Below are positions 8,561 through 16,969 of a DNA stretch of 43,500 nt, piece after piece. How positions within the stretch are numbered: the first letter of the stretch is position 1; every line of letters starts with the position of its first letter. The stretch lies in contig NZ_LARW01000115.1 of the NCBI RefSeq assembly GCF_000971055.1, positions 1 through 43,500 of the forward strand, read 5' to 3'. The translations under genes and the position numbers were made by a program. This stretch comes from Sphingomonas sp. SRS2 (GTDB lineage: Bacteria; Pseudomonadota; Alphaproteobacteria; Sphingomonadales; Sphingomonadaceae). Below the pieces are notes generated by a model. That model searched no databases, had not been told where the DNA came from, and worked only from the letters and a program-made list of their open reading frames with translations.

Positions 8561-10831
8561 ATGAAAGTATTATCGCATATTGGAGTGTCATTATTTGCGC
8601 TGGCCGCGATGGGCGCCGCAGGTGCCGCCCAGGCGCAGTCGCAGACCGCCGCGGATCAGGCGGAGGCTTCGGGCGACGGCGGCGGTCTCGCCGAGATTGT
8701 CGTCACCGCGCGGCGCGTCGCTGAAAATCTTCAGGAGGTGCCGGTTGCCGTGACGGTGTTCTCGGCCAAGCAACTCGAACAGCGCGGCGCCGCCGAGGTG
8801 CGCGATCTCGCGCGGATTTCGCCTGGTCTCGAGCTGCGTGAAGGGACCGGCAGCGCGACTGCCGTCACTTTCCAGATGCGCGGCCAGCTGCAGTCCGACG
8901 CATCGGCACCGGCCGATCCATCGGTAGGATTTTATGTGGACGGGTTTTATTGGTCGCGATCCTATGGGCTCGGCGGTACCAATATTCTCGACCTGCAGAA
9001 TGTTCAGGTGCTCAAGGGTCCGCAGGGCACGCTGTTCGGCCGGAATACGTCGGGCGGCGCGATCGTCTTCCAGAGCAACGACCCGGATCCAAGCCGCTTT
9101 TCCGGGACGCTCACGGCAAGCTATGCGCGGTTCGACAAGGCGGTGGGCAGGGCGATCCTTAACATTCCGATCGTCGACGACCGGATCGCGCTTCGCGCCG
9201 CTGTCCAGCGGATACATGGTGGCGGCTACACCAAGGATCTGGTCAGCGGCAAACGCTATGACGACCGCGATAACTGGGTGGCGCGGGCCAAGCTCCTGTT
9301 CAACGTGTCGGACCGGTTCAACATTCTGCTGTCGGCCGAGCACTTCTGGAACGACAATAAGGCGCCGAGCCGCAGATTGGCGTTCGCTTATCCCGGCGGC
9401 GGTTTCATCAACACCGCCGGCGTAGCGGCGACGAATGCCTATCTGGCGAGCATCGCCGGAAATTTCTACTCGCTGTCGAACGACTATAGCCCGACGGAAA
9501 GCACGCGGACCAGAACCTATGTCGGAACCGCGACCTATGAAACTTCCTACGGAGCGGTCAAACTCATCGCCGGATACCGCAAGGTAAAGAACAACCAGTT
9601 CACCGACCTCGATGGATCACCATTCGAGGTGTCCAATTCGAACAATATCAAGAATCTGAAGGAAAGCTCAGTCGAGCTTCAGACCACCGGATCGGTGCTC
9701 GACGGCGATCTGACCTTTGCTGCCGGCGCACTATATTTTGCGGAATCCGGCCTCGATCTTTCGATCACCCAGAACCTGCCGCGCACGAGCCCGAACAACA
9801 CGGTCAACGACGGGAGCATCAAGAACCGGTCATGGGGCGTCTATTCGCAGGCAAGCTACAAGATCCTGAGCGATCTGACCTTGACTGGGGGCATCCGCTA
9901 TTCCCACGATAAAAAGGGAGTGGAGATCCATAACCGTGTGCAGAATCGTAACACGGGGGTGATTGCGTGCCAGATCGCGGCGCTCGCAGCGCCGAACTGC
10001 TATGCAGAGAAGACCGTCAAGTTCAGCGATATATCCTACACGGTTTCGCTGGACTATAAGCCGACCGAGGACGCGTTGCTCTATGCCAAGCGGACCAGGG
10101 GATATCGGGCCGGCGGACTCAACTTCCGTCCGACCCGGCTTGAATTCTTCCTCCCTTATGATCCCGAAATCGTCATCGAGCATGAGGCCGGTTTCAAGAG
10201 CGAGTTCTTCGACCGGCGCCTGAGGTTCAACGCCGCAGGCTATTATAGCCGGGTCGCCAATCTCCAGCGCAACAGCATCATCGTCACGCCGTTCGGCGCA
10301 TCGGCGTTGATCCGTAGCGCCGGCAAGACACGGATATACGGTTTCGAAGCCGAGCTTTCGGCGCGTCTGTTCGATGGTTTCGAGCTGAACTTCAACGGTT
10401 CGATCACCAAGCCGAAATATCTGATCTATGCCGATGGTACCGGGACCGATCGCCGGCAGGAGCGCTTTGAATCGGTGCCTGAAAAGGCGTTCTCGATCAC
10501 CGGCACCTACACGCGCCCGCTCGATATCGGCAAACTGGTATTGAGCGGGGGCTATAACTGGACGGCGACGACGGCGCTGCTGCCGAACAACAACCCGGCC
10601 GACCCGTTCAACGCGATCATCCTGGCGCTTTCGACGCGCCCGGCCCGGGGCCTGCTCGACGCCCGGATCGGCCTGACCGTGCTGGATGACTCGCTCGAAC
10701 TGTCGGTGTTCGGTACCAATCTGACGAACGAGAAGGTACCGGGCGAAGCATTCCTCTTCGCGGGCAGCTTCATCAACCGGTCCTTTGCCGAGCCGCGTAC
10801 CTATGGAGTCTCGGCGACCTATAAGTTCTAG
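8561..10831 (+). CDS. TonB-dependent outer-membrane receptor
   Basis: Outer-membrane beta-barrel receptor of 756 aa for energised uptake of a ligand. Residues 1-26 form a signal peptide ending in AAQAQ. A TonB-box-like segment EIVVTARR follows at about 45-52, then a plug domain (VPVAVTVFSAKQLEQRG, and later GTLFGRNTSGGAI), then the barrel, ending in the aromatic residue expected (TYKF). This is the receptor style expanded in sphingomonads for carbon-compound uptake, as distinct from siderophore receptors. GGGAGGG just upstream supports the start. Its place between the two catabolic blocks suggests import of the pathway substrate. Confidence 0.95.
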   Translation: MKVLSHIGVSLFALAAMGAAGAAQAQSQTAADQAEASGDGGGLAEIVVTARRVAENLQEVPVAVTVFSAKQLEQRGAAEVRDLARISPGLELREGTGSATAVTFQMRGQLQSDASAPADPSVGFYVDGFYWSRSYGLGGTNILDLQNVQVLKGPQGTLFGRNTSGGAIVFQSNDPDPSRFSGTLTASYARFDKAVGRAILNIPIVDDRIALRAAVQRIHGGGYTKDLVSGKRYDDRDNWVARAKLLFNVSDRFNILLSAEHFWNDNKAPSRRLAFAYPGGGFINTAGVAATNAYLASIAGNFYSLSNDYSPTESTRTRTYVGTATYETSYGAVKLIAGYRKVKNNQFTDLDGSPFEVSNSNNIKNLKESSVELQTTGSVLDGDLTFAAGALYFAESGLDLSITQNLPRTSPNNTVNDGSIKNRSWGVYSQASYKILSDLTLTGGIRYSHDKKGVEIHNRVQNRNTGVIACQIAALAAPNCYAEKTVKFSDISYTVSLDYKPTEDALLYAKRTRGYRAGGLNFRPTRLEFFLPYDPEIVIEHEAGFKSEFFDRRLRFNAAGYYSRVANLQRNSIIVTPFGASALIRSAGKTRIYGFEAELSARLFDGFELNFNGSITKPKYLIYADGTGTDRRQERFESVPEKAFSITGTYTRPLDIGKLVLSGGYNWTATTALLPNNNPADPFNAIILALSTRPARGLLDARIGLTVLDDSLELSVFGTNLTNEKVPGEAFLFAGSFINRSFAEPRTYGVSATYKF

Positions 10832-10833
10832 GC

Positions 10834-10883
10834 CTGATTGCCGTCGGTGGAGGTGCGACACTTCCGCCGGCGGCGTCAATCAG
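10834..10883. terminator. Long hairpin between convergent genes
   Basis: CTGATTG at 10834-10840 pairs exactly with CAATCAG at 10877-10883, and GC-rich inner arms pair with a few wobbles. It begins three bases after the receptor stop and faces the convergent GntR gene. No T-run follows, so it may act bidirectionally, protect the mRNA end, or need Rho. The rest of 10884-11003 shows nothing recognisable. Confidence 0.55.
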
Positions 10884-11003
10884 ACCTCGGGCGCCGACAG
10901 CCTGGAATAAGGCAGCGTGCCGGGGTCGAGGGAGGCATGTGGCCCGTCATCGTCCGCATGAAGCGATCCGGGGAGAAGGCCAGCCCCGTTTTTGCGACGG
11001 ACC

Positions 11004-11771
11004 TCAGTCGAGGACGTCGAGGCCGCGCGGACCGAACTCCCGGAGCCAATATGAACTCACCTCCCGCATATGAGCTTCCCAATGTTCGTGGGCGCCATTG
11101 CCGTCGCCAGCCGCGATCAAATCGACGAGCTTGAGGTGCGAGCGGAAACCCCTGCGGGTCCGGCGAAGCTGCACGGCGGGATCCTCCTCCCGCTGTTGCT
11201 GGCGGTGAACAAGCCGCAAATGCCGCTCGGTGATCGACTGGAGCGACGCTGCAAGGAGCGATAATGTATGATTGCCCGACTGCTCGACGAGAAGGCGGTG
11301 GAACTCCGATACCGCGCCGGCGATCTGGGCCCGGTCGTGCATGACATCGAACTCTTTCTCCACATGCTGTCGAAGCACGGCGGCCGCCGCCGTCGATCGG
11401 GTTTCGGCGGCAAGGCGGGCCGAAGGCGGTTCTATGATGACCCGTGCCTGATACACATCCTCGAGCGTCGATCCGCGCGACTGCAAGGTCATTCCCACCG
11501 ACCGGGCGACGAGCTCGGCGTTCGGCAGGCTCACCCGCGCGCCGCCGCGCGCGCCGCGCGAGACCTCGACAAGCCCTTCCGATTCGAGGATGCGGATCGC
11601 CTCTCGCAATGTTGGTCTGGAAACCGCGAACTGCGCTATGAGATTGGCTTCGTTCGACAGGACGTCGCCGTCCGCGAGCTCGCCGCGCACGATTGCGTTG
11701 CGTATCTGCGCCGCGACCATTTCCGCCGCCTTTCTCACCCGGACCGGGCGCATCGAATCAGCGGCGTTCAT
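11004..11771 (-). CDS. GntR-family transcriptional regulator, FadR/FCD subfamily
   Basis: DNA-binding regulator of 255 aa. Residues of about 15-85 form a winged helix-turn-helix (SNEANLIAQFAVSRPTLREA, then ILESEGLVEV), and about 95-240 form an all-helical FCD effector domain. Histidines in EFHRLLVEQSGNHTL and in HEHWEAHM are placed like the metal/ligand site of that domain. AAGGG upstream of ATG supports the start. It is divergent from the operon beginning at 12068, the usual arrangement for a local regulator. Its ligand is probably a pathway acid or CoA ester. FCD proteins are mostly repressors, but the sign of control here is unknown. Confidence 0.92.
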   Translation of the reverse strand: MNAADSMRPVRVRKAAEMVAAQIRNAIVRGELADGDVLSNEANLIAQFAVSRPTLREAIRILESEGLVEVSRGARGGARVSLPNAELVARSVGMTLQSRGSTLEDVYQARVIIEPPSARLAAETRSTAAAAVLRQHVEKEFDVMHDRAQIAGAVSEFHRLLVEQSGNHTLSLLAASLQSITERHLRLVHRQQQREEDPAVQLRRTRRGFRSHLKLVDLIAAGDGNGAHEHWEAHMREVSSYWLREFGPRGLDVLD

Positions 11772-12067
11772 ATGGGCCCTTCTTTGAGCACCCCGTCATA
11801 ATGTTCGTCAGCCATTTGTGAGACAGCCAAGAGATCAGCGGTGGCATCCACCCATTTCCGCTCTCATCGAGAGCCATGGTTGTCAGGGCGGATTGCCTGC
11901 TTGCCGGGGAGGCGTCAAGTCCGTTCTGCCGACCTTTTCGAGGCGTGGCCTCCGCCCGAGCCGGGTGCTCCGTCCCCCTGTCGTGACGTCCGATGAAGCG
12001 TCTTGCCAAAATTCTCCACCCCTCTTAAGAGTGTAATAAGTTATATGATTAGGCCATCAGTTCACCG
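11772..12067. promoter_or_regulatory. Divergent promoter region with CTCTTAAGAG palindrome
   Basis: This gap separates the GntR regulator from the beta-oxidation operon. A perfect 10-bp palindrome lies at 12022-12031, immediately followed by TGTAATAA. A good -10 hexamer (TATGAT, 12044-12049) puts the palindrome where the -35 would be; no TTGACA is present there. That geometry suits an operator or activator site. No gene is supported in the gap. Confidence 0.45.
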
Positions 12068-13195
12068 ATGAATTTCGACCTTTCCGATGAGCAGCTGATG
12101 GTCTGTGAGCAGGCGAGGCGCCTGTTCGCCGACCATGCCTCTCCTGCCCATCTTCGCAGGCTGCTGAACGCCGGCGAAGGCTGGAGCGAGCCGCTTTGGC
12201 GGCAGCTCTCCAGCCTTGGCTTTCTCGGCACTGCGTTGCCCGAGGAGTTTGGCGGACTCGGCATGACGCCGCTCGATTTCGCGATGATCGTCCAGGAGGC
12301 GGGGCGCACGGTGGCGCCGATCCCGCTGTTCACATCGCTCTGCCTGGCGGCGGAGGCGATCGCGCTGGCCGGAACCATCGAGCAGAAGGCCGAATATCTG
12401 CCGCAGCTCGCTTCGGGTGCCGCGATCGCGACATTCGGCCATGTCGAACGGGAGGGGGCGGTCCTGTCCGCCGATATTGCTGCGCGGGTCTCGCGCGAAA
12501 GCATCAGCGGAACCAAGTTTCCAGTGCCCTATGCCGATATCGCGACCTTCGCGGTCGTGACCGCCCGGGACGCGGACGGCGAGCTCCAGCTTGGCATCGT
12601 GGAGATGGCGCAGATCGGGGTCGATGTGGCTGCCGCCCGCGGCATCGACGAACTCGAACGGCATTTTCGGGTCGATCTTTCCGATGCCCGGTTCACGCCG
12701 CTGGCGCAGGGGGCCGCCGCGGAAGCGGCGCTTCGCACGCTATATGACCGAGCGGCCATATATGCGGCCTTTGCCCAGATCGGCGGCGCGGAAGCGTGCC
12801 TCGACATGGCCCGCGACTATGCCGTCGAACGGCGGGCGTTCGGCCGGCCGATCGGATCCTTCCAGGCGATCAGCCACCGGCTGGTCGAGATATTGAGCCT
12901 GTTGGAGATCGCCCGTTCCAATGCATGGTTCGCGGCATGGGCGCTGGCGAACGCGCCCGCCGAAGTCGGCCGGGCCGCGGCCGTTGCGCGCATCTCCGCG
13001 ACGGATGCCTATGAGCGGGCAGCGCGCGAGAATCTGCATATTCACGGCGGCGCCGGCTACACATGGGAAGCCGACTGCCACTTCTACTACCGGCGCACCC
13101 GGCTCGAGGCCGTGCGCCTGGGACATGCCGGCGAGTGGGCTGATCGGCTGGTCGGACTGCTCGGCGAGAGTCTCGATGATGCCATCCAGGCTTGA
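12068..13195 (+). CDS. Acyl-CoA dehydrogenase, subunit with candidate catalytic glutamate
   Basis: FAD-dependent acyl-CoA dehydrogenase family protein of 375 aa; would introduce an alpha,beta double bond into an acyl-CoA. Visible family features are the N-terminal helical domain, the RRAFGRPIGSFQAISHR segment and a C-terminal IHGGAGYTWEADCHFYYRR block. Glu334 in that block sits about where the catalytic base of the medium-chain type is found. It is first in an operon; the next gene, also an acyl-CoA dehydrogenase, starts 15 bp later. Adjacent pairs of this kind form heteromers in actinobacterial steroid degradation. By analogy this pair may work together; that is inference. Confidence 0.92.
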   Translation: MNFDLSDEQLMVCEQARRLFADHASPAHLRRLLNAGEGWSEPLWRQLSSLGFLGTALPEEFGGLGMTPLDFAMIVQEAGRTVAPIPLFTSLCLAAEAIALAGTIEQKAEYLPQLASGAAIATFGHVEREGAVLSADIAARVSRESISGTKFPVPYADIATFAVVTARDADGELQLGIVEMAQIGVDVAAARGIDELERHFRVDLSDARFTPLAQGAAAEAALRTLYDRAAIYAAFAQIGGAEACLDMARDYAVERRAFGRPIGSFQAISHRLVEILSLLEIARSNAWFAAWALANAPAEVGRAAAVARISATDAYERAARENLHIHGGAGYTWEADCHFYYRRTRLEAVRLGHAGEWADRLVGLLGESLDDAIQA

Positions 13196-13210
13196 AATTG
13201 GGAGATAGGC

Positions 13211-14413
13211 TTGGACTTTCTCGACACCCCCGATGAAGCGATTTTCCGCGAGCAGGCCAGGAGCTGGCTGGCGGAATGCGCCGCCGAATACAGGAATCCG
13301 CCGAGCGAACCCTATTCCGAAGAGGAGTTTGTCGGCCGCGCGCGGCGATGGCTGAAATGCAAGAGCGAGGCGCGCTATTCCGCGATCCTCTGGCCGGAGG
13401 CGGTGGGCGGGCGAGGCGGCACGCCGATCCAGCAGGTCATCTTCGAAAGCGAAGAGGGGCGCTATTATGTGCCCAATGGTCCGATATCGAATCTCGGCAT
13501 CCGGCTCGCCGGACCCACGCTGCTCCAATATGGCAATCCCGACCAGATCGAGCGTCTGGTACGCCCCACGCTGCAGGGCGACATCCTCTGGGGCCAGCTC
13601 TTCTCCGAGCCGGCGGGCGGCTCCGACCTCGCCGCGCTGCAGACCCGCGCGGTTCGCGATGGAAGCAACTGGATCGTCAACGGACAGAAGATATGGTCGA
13701 GCTGGGCGCATCATGCGGATTGGGCCATCCTGCTCGCACGGACCGATCCGAAACAGCCGAAGCATAAGGGGCTCACCTTCTTCCTGCTCGACATGAAGTC
13801 CCCGGGGATCGAGCTCAGGCCTATCCGGCAGATCTCCGGAAAGTCGGATTTCAACGAGACGTTCCTCACCGACGTGGTCATCCCCGACAGCAACCGGCTG
13901 GGCGCGGTGAATGCCGGCTGGGACGTGGCGATGTTCACGCTGACCAACGAGCGCCTCGGCGGGGCCGCCGCGGATACCGGGGTCGATTCGCGTACGATCT
14001 ACCGTATCGCCCGGGCGGCGGGTTTGCTCGACAATGCTGGCGTGCGCGAGCGCATCGCCCATTGGTTCGCCATCGAACAGGGCCTGAAGAACCTGCGATA
14101 TCGTGTGCTGACGAAGGTTTCGAAAGGCGAAGGCGCGGGCCCCATGGCGGCGCTGTCGAAGTTGGTGACCTACCGTAAGCTTCAGGAGCTTTCGGCCTAT
14201 GCGATGGACCTGAAAGGCTATTCGGGCAGTTTCGGGGACGGTGACGCCTCCGCCGAGGATGCGGTCTTCGAAGCCTATATCTGGTCGGCCGCGATGCGTC
14301 TCGCAGGCGGGTCGGACGAGATACTGAGCAATCAGCTGGCGGAACGGCTGCTGGGCCTTCCCCGGGAAGCCCGAAGCGACAAGGGCGTGCCGTTCGATCA
14401 ACTTACCCGATGA
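13211..14413 (+). CDS. Acyl-CoA dehydrogenase, partner subunit lacking the usual C-terminal glutamate
   Basis: Second acyl-CoA dehydrogenase of 400 aa. It has the FAD/substrate block QLFSEPAGGSDLAALQTRA and a C-terminal AGGSDEILSNQLAERLLGLP segment. At the position of the classical catalytic glutamate (YEGTSQ in medium-chain enzymes) it has Gly366, so it may be the non-catalytic or FAD-organising partner of the preceding subunit, or may use a base elsewhere. The start is TTG 13211, 15 bp after the previous stop, with GGAGAT just upstream. It is followed 10 bp later by the ligase gene. Confidence 0.91.
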   Translation: MDFLDTPDEAIFREQARSWLAECAAEYRNPPSEPYSEEEFVGRARRWLKCKSEARYSAILWPEAVGGRGGTPIQQVIFESEEGRYYVPNGPISNLGIRLAGPTLLQYGNPDQIERLVRPTLQGDILWGQLFSEPAGGSDLAALQTRAVRDGSNWIVNGQKIWSSWAHHADWAILLARTDPKQPKHKGLTFFLLDMKSPGIELRPIRQISGKSDFNETFLTDVVIPDSNRLGAVNAGWDVAMFTLTNERLGGAAADTGVDSRTIYRIARAAGLLDNAGVRERIAHWFAIEQGLKNLRYRVLTKVSKGEGAGPMAALSKLVTYRKLQELSAYAMDLKGYSGSFGDGDASAEDAVFEAYIWSAAMRLAGGSDEILSNQLAERLLGLPREARSDKGVPFDQLTR

Positions 14414-14423
14414 GACGCAGGCT

Positions 14424-15953
14424 ATGAAGAAGATCGCTGAAGTCCTCGCGCAGGTGATGGAACTCGACCCCATGGCGCGGGCCGTCGAATATGCCCCCGA
14501 CCAATGGTGGACGTTCGGGGATCTCGCGTCGCTGGTGAGCGGTCTCATCACCTGCTTCGCAGACGCGCAGCTCCCCGAAGGGGCTGCGGTCGGCGTGATT
14601 TTCCGCAATCGGCCCCAGCAGCTGGGCGCTCTGCTGGCCTGTACGATCGATGGCAAATGCGCTGTCGCGTTGAACCCGCTTCTTTCGATCGAAGCACTCC
14701 ATGCCGACATCCGCGAGCGCCGGCCCGCGATGCTGATCGGCGAGGAATCGGACCTGGCGGCGAGCGGCCTCGCCGAGCTTGCCCATGAGATTGGATCGGC
14801 GCTGGTGCAGCTGCCGGGCGGGCACGGCAAGGCGGCGGCGGTCACCGGTCTGGAGAAGCCGCGCATGGGCGATCTCGAAACCCGCCCAGGGGTGCTGATC
14901 GAGATGCTGACCAGCGGAACCACCGGCCCGCCCAAGCGGGTGCCGTTGATGGCGCGCAGCTTCGACATGAGCTTCGATGCGGCGGCCTCGACCCTCGAAG
15001 GGCGGAATGGGGACGAGGGGGCGAGGCTGCGCACCGGGGTCCGGATCCTCACGGCTCCGCTCAGCCACATCAGCGGGATTTCCGCGGCGCTGATGACGCT
15101 TGCAGCCGGCCGCAAGCTGGCGCTGATGGAAAAGTTCGAGGTTGCAGCATTTGTCGCGGCGATCGTTCGTCTCCGCCCGAAGCTCGTCAACGCACCGCCT
15201 GCCGCGCTTCGCATGATGCTCGACGCGAAGATCGATCCCGCGTCGTTATCGAGCGTGAAGGCCATCCGGACCGGCACCGCTCCGCTCGATCCGGTGATCG
15301 CCGATGAGTTCCTTGCCCGGTACGACATCCCCGTCCTGCAGACCTATGGCGCGACCGAATTCGCCGGAGCGGTCGCGGGGTGGGCGCTCGGTGATTTTCG
15401 CGACCATTGGGCCGCGAAACGGGGAAGTGTCGGCCGGCTCATGTCGGGTGTCGGCGCGCGGATCGTCGACGGCGAAACCGGCGCCGAGGTTGCCAGCGGA
15501 GGCGAAGGTGTCCTCGAGCTGACGGGTGCGCAGCTTGGTCCCGGTAATTGGGTACGGACCACTGACCGGGCGATGATCGATGAGGATGGCTTCCTGTTCA
15601 TCCGCGGCCGGACCGACGGCGCTATCATCAGAGGGGGCTTCAAGATTCATGCGGAGGATGTGGTGAGGGCGATTGAATCGCATCCTTCGGTCCGTGAAGC
15701 GGCGATCGTGGGCCTGGCCGATCGGCGGCTGGGGGAAGTGCCGGTCTGCGTGTTCATTCCCGTCGCCGGGGCGGTGCCACCCAAAGCTGACGAGCTGCGC
15801 GCCTTCCTTCGCGAACGGCTGCTGCCCTACCAGATTCCGGTGGAGTTTCTGATGGTGGATGAACTTCCCCGCACACCTTCGATGAAACCCAGCCTGCCGG
15901 ACGTTCTGACGCTGTTTCAGCGCGGAAGCGTGACGGCGGGGACAGTCGGCTAG
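14424..15953 (+). CDS. Acyl-CoA ligase / AMP-binding (adenylate-forming) enzyme
   Basis: Class I adenylate-forming enzyme of 509 aa; would activate a carboxylic acid with ATP and coenzyme A. The phosphate-binding loop TSGTTGPPKR lies at 163-172. TYGATEFAG, the hinge region TDRAMIDEDGFLFIRGRTD and the C-terminal catalytic lysine in PSMKPS (Lys488) are all present, so it appears complete and active. It sits third in the operon, 10 bp after the dehydrogenase and 2 bp before the hydrolase. The likely substrate is the acid released by ester or lactone hydrolysis; identity unknown. Confidence 0.92.
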   Translation: MKKIAEVLAQVMELDPMARAVEYAPDQWWTFGDLASLVSGLITCFADAQLPEGAAVGVIFRNRPQQLGALLACTIDGKCAVALNPLLSIEALHADIRERRPAMLIGEESDLAASGLAELAHEIGSALVQLPGGHGKAAAVTGLEKPRMGDLETRPGVLIEMLTSGTTGPPKRVPLMARSFDMSFDAAASTLEGRNGDEGARLRTGVRILTAPLSHISGISAALMTLAAGRKLALMEKFEVAAFVAAIVRLRPKLVNAPPAALRMMLDAKIDPASLSSVKAIRTGTAPLDPVIADEFLARYDIPVLQTYGATEFAGAVAGWALGDFRDHWAAKRGSVGRLMSGVGARIVDGETGAEVASGGEGVLELTGAQLGPGNWVRTTDRAMIDEDGFLFIRGRTDGAIIRGGFKIHAEDVVRAIESHPSVREAAIVGLADRRLGEVPVCVFIPVAGAVPPKADELRAFLRERLLPYQIPVEFLMVDELPRTPSMKPSLPDVLTLFQRGSVTAGTVG

Positions 15954-15955
15954 CC

Positions 15956-16969
15956 ATGGCCGCTATCCGGGAGGAGCAGCACCAGCGCGGCGTGTCGTCA
16001 GAGTCTGCCGTGGCAGACCGGCCGGCTGGGCGCGATCGTGCGCCGCTTGCTCATTTGCGCGGGCGCGCCGTCGAAGGCCCCGCCTGGTTCAAGCGTGCGA
16101 TCGCATGTGCTCCCGCGCGCGACATGCTCGACCGTGATGGCGGGAAGATCGAGATGCTGAGCTGGGGCGAGACGGGCCGCCCCGGACTGCTGTTCATGCA
16201 TGGGAATATCGCGACCGCGGATATCTGGCGGATCATCGCTCCATTTTTTCGCGAGACACATCGGGCCGTCGCCTTTTCGTGGCCCGGTCTGGGCCGATCG
16301 GCATGGCGGCCCCGCTATTCCACCAGCGAACTGGCCGCTGACGCGGTGGCCGTCGCACATGCGTCAGGCCTGCTGGACGGCCCTTCAAAGCCGGTGTTCG
16401 TCGCCCATTCGGCCGGCGCGGGGCCGGCGCTCGCCGCGGCTCACCAGCTCGGACCGGCGCTGGGCGGATTGATCCTAGCCGACGGGAGGGTGCGCCCGCC
16501 GGCGCCCGGCCAGCCGTTTCCGACGCGGCCGCACCGCATCTACGCGACCCTCGAAAACGCATTGGCGCACTTCCGCTTCGCGCCCGCGCAACCCTGTACC
16601 AATCTCTTCATCGCCGACCTGATCGCCCGGGCGGCGATCATGAAGGTCGATGGCGGATGGACTTGGCGCTTCGATCCCCGGCTGTATCGCAACTTCCCCA
16701 ATGGGGATGCGTGGGATCTGCTGCCCGGGGTCGCCTGTCCGCTGGCGCTGATCGATGCCGAGCACTCGACGGTGACCGGCGGCGAAGACCGTGCCGCACG
16801 GTTGGAGCGGCTCCCGGCCGGGTCGGTGCGGGTGGTCATTCCTGAAACACACCACCACCTGATGGTCGATCAGCCAATCGCCTTTGTCAGCGTCCTGCGA
16901 TCGATCATGGATCAATGGAAAGCCGATTTTTCGGGCGTCGAGTCGCCCCGGTACACGGAGAGAAGATGA
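15956..16969 (+). CDS. Alpha/beta-hydrolase fold protein
   Basis: Cytoplasmic alpha/beta hydrolase of 337 aa. The oxyanion-loop motif is HGN at 82-84. The nucleophile elbow is AHSAG with Ser152, and the histidine cluster at 302-304 near the C-terminus supplies the base. Residues 1-50 are rich in Arg, Glu and Ala and do not look like the fold; the true start may lie downstream (for example ATG near 16123), but coupling to the ligase stop two bases before 15956 supports the long form. The next gene overlaps its stop by four bases. A role in hydrolysing the Baeyer-Villiger ester or lactone, or a CoA thioester, is plausible. Confidence 0.87.
   Translation: MAAIREEQHQRGVSSESAVADRPAGRDRAPLAHLRGRAVEGPAWFKRAIACAPARDMLDRDGGKIEMLSWGETGRPGLLFMHGNIATADIWRIIAPFFRETHRAVAFSWPGLGRSAWRPRYSTSELAADAVAVAHASGLLDGPSKPVFVAHSAGAGPALAAAHQLGPALGGLILADGRVRPPAPGQPFPTRPHRIYATLENALAHFRFAPAQPCTNLFIADLIARAAIMKVDGGWTWRFDPRLYRNFPNGDAWDLLPGVACPLALIDAEHSTVTGGEDRAARLERLPAGSVRVVIPETHHHLMVDQPIAFVSVLRSIMDQWKADFSGVESPRYTERR

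Noticed and set aside
12740-15328. An 862-codon open frame on the minus strand antisense to the acyl-CoA dehydrogenase and ligase genes
   Set aside because: It lies fully opposite well-supported genes, has low-complexity Arg/Ser/Ala composition typical of GC-rich shadow frames, and shows no domain.
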